Shown here: positions 48,676 through 55,359 of the stretch, piece after piece
Position numbering within the stretch: position 1 is the first letter of the stretch
How the letters are laid out: each line of letters begins with the position of its first letter
Program-made: the position numbers and the translations under genes
Source of the DNA: Tritrichomonas foetus
Taxonomy: Eukaryota; Parabasalia; Tritrichomonadida; Tritrichomonadidae
Assembly: GCA_001839685.1 (NCBI GenBank)
Contig: MLAK01000111.1
Location: 196,500-251,858 of the forward strand
Length of the DNA: 55,359 nucleotides
Direction of reading: 5' to 3'
Notes under the pieces: generated by a model
Seen by the model: only the letters and a program-made list of their open reading frames with translations
Databases searched by the model: none
What the model was told of the DNA's origin: nothing

Positions 48676-49366
48676 AAAGGTCGGATGAGCAACTTTAACT
48701 GAATATCATTTTACTTAATATTTTTAGCAATAGTAGTTATAGTATTGTGTTAAGATTTATTATGTAAATAGAATTTTTATAACAAATATTTTGTATATGA
48801 TTTTTTCCGTTTTCGTTTGAGCCAATTTCAATTATGAGCTCAATAATAAACTCACTAATAAACTTAATCATCAACACAATAATAAACTCTATTAGTGTAG
48901 TGAAAATGTGGAAAAGCAGATCTAAATGCATGATTTAGATTCAACATATCCGCAAATAGACATTTGGAAACTTTGCTATTGTTTTAAGTAAAACGAAAAA
49001 AGCCAACAGACAAAAAATAATTCCACATTTTCACAACACTTAACTCAATTATTAATTCAATAAACTATGAGAATAGAATTGAATTATATCTTTCTTTGCT
49101 TCGATTTAATAAAATTGAGTCAAAATTCATGAAATATATACAGTACATATATGGTGAATTATATCACAAATTGGGGTGAAATACTCACTTTTACCAGAAA
49201 TGCAGTTTTTCTCAAAGTTGGTTGAAGAAGATTAGAATTAATATCGAATAAAAAGTTAAAATAAACAAGATAGAAGAAGAAAAGTCGAATAAAAGCTCTT
49301 TACAAAGAAATAAAATAAAATTCGGCTTTCCAATTAATCAGATTATAGAAAAGCCGACTGGTCAAT
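48676..49366. other. Convergent intergenic region (691 bases)
   Basis: AT-rich. A degenerate repeat of aataaactc words lies at about 48840-48892. The minus-strand frame across it is a composition artefact. Nothing else. Confidence 0.5.
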
Positions 49367-49705
49367 TTACTTTTGCCTTGGCTTCTGTCGTTCAAGTTTG
49401 AATTGATCATTCTCTTTCAAAGCAATTTCCATGATCGAATCCCAGAATTTGCGAGTATCTTGTCCAGATTTGGCTGCAGCGTCGGCAATGGTGTCTAGCG
49501 CCTCAATATAGGCCCTCCTGTCGCTGTAGAGATCGATGAGTTGTCGCTTGATTTGAAGTTCAGCTTCTTCAGCCTCATGGAATATTCGCAATTGGTGTTT
49601 TGTTTCGTATTCGTGATCTAGCTCGTCCACTGTGTTGATCCTGAGGACACCGCAATGCGCGATGTTTTGAGCACGTTGCCAGACTTGCTCGCTGGTATGA
49701 TTCAT
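49367..49705 (-). CDS. Small helical protein of unknown function
   Basis: A 112-residue, charged, all-helical protein with one Cys and two Trp (W9, W88). I do not recognise the family. It starts NHTSEQVWQRAQNIAHCGVL, continues with a Glu/Gln/Arg-rich helix (about 30-65), then LDTIADAAAKSGQDTRKFWD and a basic Gln-rich end. Its coding sequence is clearly richer in GC than its flanks and has good codon use, and TCATA (minus strand, +1 at 49718) lies 13 bases before the ATG, so it is very probably a real gene. Confidence 0.75.
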   Translation of the reverse strand: MNHTSEQVWQRAQNIAHCGVLRINTVDELDHEYETKHQLRIFHEAEEAELQIKRQLIDLYSDRRAYIEALDTIADAAAKSGQDTRKFWDSIMEIALKENDQFKLERQKPRQK

Positions 49706-49715
49706 TTTGATTTGA

Positions 49716-49720
49716 TATGA
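49716..49720 (-). promoter_or_regulatory. Inr-like initiator TCATA
   Basis: Minus-strand initiator match, +1 A at 49718, 13 bases before the ATG at 49705. Confidence 0.5.
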
Positions 49721-50313
49721 TTTATTTATTTCATTGAAAATTTCTGCGATTATCTGGTCATTTAGATTGAATAAGAAAACAGATTTATTTAGAAAAAATT
49801 GATTTGATGATTAAACGGTTTTTGTTCAAGGCGAATATAAAAAGACGTTTTATCAAGAAAAGTGGCGCTGACAATTCAATAGTTTATACAACACATCAAA
49901 CAAAATCCTTCTCACGTATCTTCTTTGATATCCATTAAAGATGATTCACCACTACACATAGATTTTGGCAAAAATACTCACTTTATTCCAGTTTCTAAAT
50001 TGACAATAAAAAAATTCAAATTTTCTAAAAATATGAAACACTAAAAGAAGTAATTTCTTATTACAACTCATCTTAAGATTTAAACAAACATTTTCTATTT
50101 ACAAAACCTTCAAACGTAATAAAAATCATTATTTCTGATCAAATTATCTATGAAACAAGAAGCTCATCAAGGTATGCAATGATTTTAAACAAATACAAAA
50201 ATTCACAAAATGGTTTTTATAAAACAATAATTAAGTATGAATATCTAATCATACTGTGTTCATGTTTTTTTCGCATTTAATTAAAATAAAAATTATACTT
50301 TCACATTAAAAAC
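49721..50313. other. Intergenic (593 bases)
   Basis: AT-rich spacer between two minus-strand genes. Nothing recognised. Confidence 0.5.
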
Positions 50314-53300
50314 TTACTCCTGCATCAAAGTGTGCTGTTTGATCCATCTGTCGCAGCTTCTCGACATTTGAGCCAAGTTCTTCATCTTGGAGTACTTCGA
50401 TGATTTCTCAATTTCTTCAGAAAGTCCTTCTTGGATGGCGACCATTGATGCAGTTTCATTGAATCCGAAGTTAGTTAGCATTTGGTAGACGTTTCTGGAA
50501 TCTTCGACTCCTGAAACAAGAAGATTCAAGAATGAACGATTTTGTGCTGTCTTTGAAAGACTAGAAGTGATTGATTCAATAAGTTTGTTTGCAGAATCAA
50601 TATCAAGTCTTGGAACAACGTTGAAGACAAGTTTTGCGACATCTGATGCTTGATTGAACATTGTTGTTGCTTTAAGAAGAACAGCATTAGTATCAAGATG
50701 TAAAATACGAATCATTGTAAAGCCACGCTCATAATCGGAGTAGGCAAAGAGTCTTGCAACATGCTCAACCTTATTCGATTTGTTGCTAAATAAGTTTAAG
50801 TTCTTTACACCAATTTCGCCTTGGAATTTCATAAGAATCAACAAATCTTTCAGGGTTTTAATGTTTCCACTTGGTACTACATTAGAATTAATTAGAAGAA
50901 GGGGATCAATTTGTTTGGAAAACTTAATTGCATAAACAAGTACCTTCTTTAAAACATTTAAGAATTCAATTGATTTCGCTTTTCTTTCATTTTCTGGAAG
51001 ATCCTTCAATAATGAACGTGGAAAGATGAAAGATTTATACATTTCTTCTTTGTTTAAGGTCCACATAACAAGTTGAAGCATTAAATTAATGAGACCTTTG
51101 GCGTTTGCGAATTTAATGAGTGTATGAAGTGATGTTGGTGCAAGTGATTCAAAGAGTTCGAAACAGTTGACTTTAGAAAGATATTTGCCAATAGTCTGTT
51201 TCATATGTGCAATGCCGTTGAACTTCAAGCCTTCTTGAGAAACTTTGGAATCAGTCCAAGGTGCAGTACCAGCATTAAGGACTTCCACAAGAACACTATC
51301 AATATCATCTTTGATTGTAACTGCAGGAGGCTGGTAATGAATCTCATAGAATTGATAATCAGGCGGAACGTGTGTTTTCACATCCTTCTTTTGGAGTGGA
51401 ATCTTGAAAATAGTGATCATTTTCTCAGATTCACAAACCATTGAATACAATGTTGGAATGTTAGCATTTCCTTTCATATGCTCACGATCAATGTTTAATA
51501 ATTCTTGAACATTGAATTCTAATGGAGGTGAAGTAAAAATCTTTGTTTTAACTCCTGAAATACGATTAGCAACTAAACCAAAGAGGCTTAAGTTGTTTTC
51601 ATATTTAGACTTAAGTCCAGGTGTCATCTTTACATCTTCATTTCGAAGAAGTGGAACAACTGTATTGATATCTTTAAATGTAGCAATATCATAAAGTTTG
51701 GTTAATGATGAACCATTATACTTTGTTTTAGATTTAGAGAATATGTAATTATGGACAAATTCATCAAGAACTGTATAAAGTGTAATATTATTGGCATAGG
51801 ATCTCATTTTCGCAAGAAGATGTGAAAGCTTAGCTTCATCTGCTTCACTTTCAACTTTTTGTTCACCAAGAATGTTATTTACCATTTCGACTTGCTTTTC
51901 TGGTTCAAGAAAGTCGAGAAGTTTAACTGAGCGTGGTAAGAATTTCTTAATGACAGTAGAAAGATCAATATCTGGATAGAATTTGGCAAGAAGTTTTCCA
52001 CAATTAAAGTTTAAGTTCAATCCAATATCAACAATCATTTCAGCAATGACTGAAACACTTAGGTTTGAAATTCCACCATTCATGAAGCTCATTGCCCATT
52101 CTTGCTCTTTTTCACGTGTTTGGAATACCTTGAATTTACGTGTAGCAATAATTAAATGAGTGAAATATCTAATATTGCTAATCAATTCATTTCCAATAAG
52201 ATGGTTCTTCAAATGGAAAGCACAAAGACGGAAGAATTCATGTGGTCTTGTCACAATATCTTGGTATTTTGTTACCATCTTCATTAGTGCATCCCAACAT
52301 ACTGAAACACGTTCAATTTCAGGTTCAAATGTCATATCTGGCGGAGGTCTTAATTCGAGAAGCTTTTGTTGAAGTGGGAAAACTGCAACATTACCTGGAT
52401 TAAGTAAAGCAATATATGTTTCGATATAATTAATGCACCAATCAGTTGGGAAATCTCGAATCAATTCTAAAATTTCAGCAAAGTAAGCAGAGATGTCACC
52501 TTGGTACAAAAGATCTTCAAGTGCATCCATAACTTCATCTTGTGCAGCATTTTCAAGTTCTTTAATAGTCTCTGCTGGATTAAATTGATCATTTCCTCTT
52601 CGATTTATTTCAAAGTATTTCTTCACACGGGAAAATTTCTTGTTTGTGATTGAAGCTGCCAATTTCTTTGGTTCAAGGTTTCCTTGTGCAAAAGGAATGA
52701 AAATGAGAGGATCTTCACCAATGAATTTTTGAAGAACAGTTTGATTCATTTGATCAGGCCTATTCTTTGATAATAAGAATAAAATTGGATCGATATTGGT
52801 GGCAGCCATGCTATCCAAAAGTTCTTTCAATGATTTAGAAGAATCAATAAGATTCTGGATTTGTGCTTGTGGACGAAGAGTATGGAATTTATAAAGAGAT
52901 TGTGTTGGGATATTGGTCATTGACAACAAATATCGAGAAAATGCATCTAATAATGAATTAGGAAGATGACAAGCGATAATTGCAGTTAAACGTTTCTTAT
53001 ATTCGAGAATTGAACGAGATTCATTAAGATTTAGAACAGATTGGCGCGGATATCTTTGGACTTTCTGTCTTATTAATGATATGAACTCTTGATATTTTTT
53101 ATCAAGATCTGGAGCAAGTCGAGCAAGTGATGAGTACTTTTTGTGTGATGAAACAAAATCTAAAAGAAGAACTGTTTGGATTTCAGGTGGATATTCACAA
53201 AGCGTTGATGAAATATCTATTTCAACTTTTTCTGGTTCAATTTGACCATGAATAATTCTACCTTTCAATGGCATTTGAATAACTGCCCGTGGTTGGATTC

Positions 53301-55209
53301 CGAGTTTCTCTTCAATAAGGAGTGAGAAGTAACGAGATTTAACGAATAATGGTGGATCGCCATATAAATTTATCATTTTCTCGATAAAATCGGTAGATTT
53401 CAAAGATAATTCATAATAATATTGAATTGTATAGAGTGCATCGTTAATTGTCGGATTTTCAAAAAGTGCTTGAGCTGTTTTCAGCTTCTTGTCAGCAGCC
53501 TCAATATAGGGTCGAATATCTTCAGGGACATCGTCGTTCTTTTTCATGGTAGAAATAGCATTAATTGCTGTTTCGAGATTGAAAAAGTATTTTTCTTTGG
53601 CTGGTTGTGGTTTAACACGGAAATTAGTTGATGATGATGTCTTATGAAAGGATGACTCACTGACATGTAAGTCTGAAGTAGATGACCTACGATGGTTCCT
53701 CTTTCTAAACGGAGAAACAAGGAAAAGTAAAGAAAACAAATCATAATATAAATATTGAGGAAATGTATTCATTTTCAAATCCCAAATTAATCCTTTCAAC
53801 GCAACAAAAGATTGAATGAAATCATAATCAATTTGCCAACGAACACTTTGATATGTAAAGAAAGTTGATGTTCGTGGTAATTCATACAAGAGTTCATTAC
53901 ATTTATCTTCTGGTAAAAGTACAGGAACAGAATGTTCATCAAGCCTGGTCCAGTCTTCACCAAGACCTAAAATTTGTAATAAATTAATTTGGTTACGAAG
54001 TCTATTTACGTATTCATTAGGTTGAACATGCTTGAGTGTTTTAGCAAGTTCTGCTAAAGGAGTAGTAGCTGTTTGTCTCAAAAACAGGATAGTTTGGGCA
54101 GAAGGAAACATTTCAATTGTTTGATCCATATATTTATCCACAAAGTGCGAAAGTGAACGAAGAGTACCATTTGTAACAATAAGTGAATCATCAGCGAGGG
54201 CTGAATCATAATCACCAGCGAGATATTCTGCTGCTTTTGACTGACTGTTGGAATTGCATAAAAGTCCTTCAAAGAAGAGACTCATATCATAAAATGTTGT
54301 ACATCTCTTTTCAAAAATAAGGGTATAATCAATATGAATCTGAGATAATTCGAATAGAGAAATTAAACGACCACCAAGATGAATTGGAATTCTTCTATTA
54401 AAAAGACAAGCAATAATAAAATCATTCGCAAATTGTGGAGTCATTTTTTTGATAACATTGAAGAAATCATATGGATATGCTTGATATATCTTAAACAGGT
54501 CATCTGAGGGACATTGTGCATACATAAAAAGTGTATCAACATCTTGAAATTCTGGTAAAATTGTAGAGAAGTGAATAGGAACATCTGGTCTCTTTTCTGG
54601 CGGATTAGCTCGTGCCATAAAGCTGTTGACGCACCATTTGAAAAGAAGAATGTTCATATCACGATCAGGGTCACCTGTTTCTGGGATTTCTAAAAGCATA
54701 GACAAGCACTTTTGGACTTCTGGATTGTCTGACAAATATGCAATGCCAACATCAAATTGACTAAGAAGTAAATGACGCATAAGCTCTGGTCCGGCATCTT
54801 TCAAAATTGGAACTAAGCCGTCTGGGCATTCCTTTCGTGTAGCCGGCGGTAAATTTGACGATTTATTTTGATAATTCGAAATAGTCGCTGAATTGGCCTG
54901 CCCTTCGGCGGAAGCCATATGTGATTGTTTGTAGGACGACGATGATGATGGTGTTGCGTTGTGCGCTGAATGAGACGATAAAATTGAAGATTTCGAATCT
55001 GGCGATTTGGCCTGGTGTTGATGTGCGGCCAGAGATGAGGGAACTGATATCGGAGAAGCGGGATAATCAGCTTGGATCGTTGGAGAAGATTGATTTTGAT
55101 TATTGGCGGCAGCAGCAGCGGCAGCCGCCGCAGCCTTCTGTTCTTTCTCTGCCTTTTTTTGCTCCTTCTTTTCTTTACTACGGAGTTTTAAAGCTTTAAG
55201 TTTCTTCAT
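50314..55209 (-). CDS. Very large helical protein of unknown function
   Basis: A 1,631-residue protein. The frame is open beyond 55209 only from a GTG; the first ATG (55209-55207) begins a Lys-rich helix (KKLKALKLRSKEKKEQKKAE) followed by poly-Ala (10 Ala) and a Gln/Ser/Pro/His-rich disordered stretch to about residue 125. From there to the end it is a continuous alpha-helical solenoid with no transmembrane helix, no Cys cluster and no enzyme motif I can name. Size and solenoid character suggest a scaffold in trafficking, nuclear pore or chromatin complexes, but I cannot choose among them. Codon use is even throughout, with no frameshift, so it looks functional. Confidence 0.6.
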   Translation of the reverse strand: MKKLKALKLRSKEKKEQKKAEKEQKAAAAAAAAAANNQNQSSPTIQADYPASPISVPSSLAAHQHQAKSPDSKSSILSSHSAHNATPSSSSSYKQSHMASAEGQANSATISNYQNKSSNLPPATRKECPDGLVPILKDAGPELMRHLLLSQFDVGIAYLSDNPEVQKCLSMLLEIPETGDPDRDMNILLFKWCVNSFMARANPPEKRPDVPIHFSTILPEFQDVDTLFMYAQCPSDDLFKIYQAYPYDFFNVIKKMTPQFANDFIIACLFNRRIPIHLGGRLISLFELSQIHIDYTLIFEKRCTTFYDMSLFFEGLLCNSNSQSKAAEYLAGDYDSALADDSLIVTNGTLRSLSHFVDKYMDQTIEMFPSAQTILFLRQTATTPLAELAKTLKHVQPNEYVNRLRNQINLLQILGLGEDWTRLDEHSVPVLLPEDKCNELLYELPRTSTFFTYQSVRWQIDYDFIQSFVALKGLIWDLKMNTFPQYLYYDLFSLLFLVSPFRKRNHRRSSTSDLHVSESSFHKTSSSTNFRVKPQPAKEKYFFNLETAINAISTMKKNDDVPEDIRPYIEAADKKLKTAQALFENPTINDALYTIQYYYELSLKSTDFIEKMINLYGDPPLFVKSRYFSLLIEEKLGIQPRAVIQMPLKGRIIHGQIEPEKVEIDISSTLCEYPPEIQTVLLLDFVSSHKKYSSLARLAPDLDKKYQEFISLIRQKVQRYPRQSVLNLNESRSILEYKKRLTAIIACHLPNSLLDAFSRYLLSMTNIPTQSLYKFHTLRPQAQIQNLIDSSKSLKELLDSMAATNIDPILFLLSKNRPDQMNQTVLQKFIGEDPLIFIPFAQGNLEPKKLAASITNKKFSRVKKYFEINRRGNDQFNPAETIKELENAAQDEVMDALEDLLYQGDISAYFAEILELIRDFPTDWCINYIETYIALLNPGNVAVFPLQQKLLELRPPPDMTFEPEIERVSVCWDALMKMVTKYQDIVTRPHEFFRLCAFHLKNHLIGNELISNIRYFTHLIIATRKFKVFQTREKEQEWAMSFMNGGISNLSVSVIAEMIVDIGLNLNFNCGKLLAKFYPDIDLSTVIKKFLPRSVKLLDFLEPEKQVEMVNNILGEQKVESEADEAKLSHLLAKMRSYANNITLYTVLDEFVHNYIFSKSKTKYNGSSLTKLYDIATFKDINTVVPLLRNEDVKMTPGLKSKYENNLSLFGLVANRISGVKTKIFTSPPLEFNVQELLNIDREHMKGNANIPTLYSMVCESEKMITIFKIPLQKKDVKTHVPPDYQFYEIHYQPPAVTIKDDIDSVLVEVLNAGTAPWTDSKVSQEGLKFNGIAHMKQTIGKYLSKVNCFELFESLAPTSLHTLIKFANAKGLINLMLQLVMWTLNKEEMYKSFIFPRSLLKDLPENERKAKSIEFLNVLKKVLVYAIKFSKQIDPLLLINSNVVPSGNIKTLKDLLILMKFQGEIGVKNLNLFSNKSNKVEHVARLFAYSDYERGFTMIRILHLDTNAVLLKATTMFNQASDVAKLVFNVVPRLDIDSANKLIESITSSLSKTAQNRSFLNLLVSGVEDSRNVYQMLTNFGFNETASMVAIQEGLSEEIEKSSKYSKMKNLAQMSRSCDRWIKQHTLMQE

Positions 55210-55359
55210 TTCTGACGAATTTGAAAAAAGCACATTTATTCTCAATTTTTTCAGAAAAAATAGTATGTTATTGAATAAAATAGGATTGTACCAGATTCCC
55301 CATGGGAATTCCACACGAAGGTCAATTATTTCAACCTTTGTGAAGGGGAGTAATTATTA
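55210..55359. other. Right edge of window
   Basis: Upstream flank of the last gene. It contains a GTG-started extension of its frame but no ATG. Nothing else visible before the edge. Confidence 0.4.

Noticed and set aside
48737..48931. 64-codon minus-strand Ile-rich frame
   Set aside because: Arises from a degenerate aataaactc repeat in intergenic DNA.

Overview
The window looks like nuclear DNA of a parabasalid protist (a trichomonad such as Trichomonas or Tritrichomonas); the species cannot be fixed from sequence alone. The base composition is about 30% GC, intron-free genes sit close together on both strands, and Asn-rich runs are common. Lineage-typical clues are a chaperonin-10 with a hydrogenosome-style presequence, two proteins that look like members of the trichomonad initiator-binding-domain (IBD) family, Inr elements of the form TCA(C/T)(A/T) a few bases before many start codons, and a mariner transposon with 28-bp terminal inverted repeats. 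I found no rRNA, tRNA, CRISPR array or prokaryotic operon signal.

Left part (1-12 kb): a 17-bp minisatellite at the edge; an MCRS1-like FHA protein; a CARMIL-like LRR protein; a decayed gene fragment; a coiled-coil/poly-Asn protein whose apparent ATG is followed at once by TAA; an Old Yellow Enzyme family flavin oxidoreductase; a purine-rich repeat; and an LRR-PP2C fusion with a damaged metal site. Middle (12-31 kb): a nonaspanin-like TM9 protein; a type I membrane protein with a dilysine ER-retrieval tail; a surface S28 peptidase; hydrogenosomal Cpn10; an IBD-like protein; a CFAP99-like coiled coil; a single-domain CatSper-like cation channel; an R1R2R3 Myb; an AXDND1-like protein; and a transglutaminase-like surface protein. 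Right part (32-55 kb): a nearly intact mariner; a PP2A B''-type (PPP2R3C/TON2-like) EF-hand protein with a LisH-like N-terminus; a 1,206-residue helical orphan; a secreted PI-PLC-like protein; a CEP131-like coiled coil divergent from CFAP58; an IBD protein with five CNxC knuckles in an Asn-rich tail; a 112-residue orphan; and a 1,631-residue orphan.

No metabolic operon is visible, but several genes share a theme. CFAP58, CFAP99-like, AXDND1-like, the CatSper-like channel, the B'' subunit and possibly CEP131 all point to flagellum or basal body. The secreted or membrane peptidase, transglutaminase-like protein and PI-PLC-like protein point to the cell surface. The Myb and IBD proteins are candidate transcription factors for the Inr-type promoters seen here.

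Many long reading frames are open 5' of the first ATG, so for 254, 16840 (-), 21976, 40383, 47305 and 55209 (-) I placed the start at the first in-frame ATG. Two intergenic patterns look new and testable: the nonamer GGCCAAATA, found five times and only upstream of or between genes in the 12-22 kb stretch, and a duplicated 25-bp element in the divergent promoter next to CFAP58.
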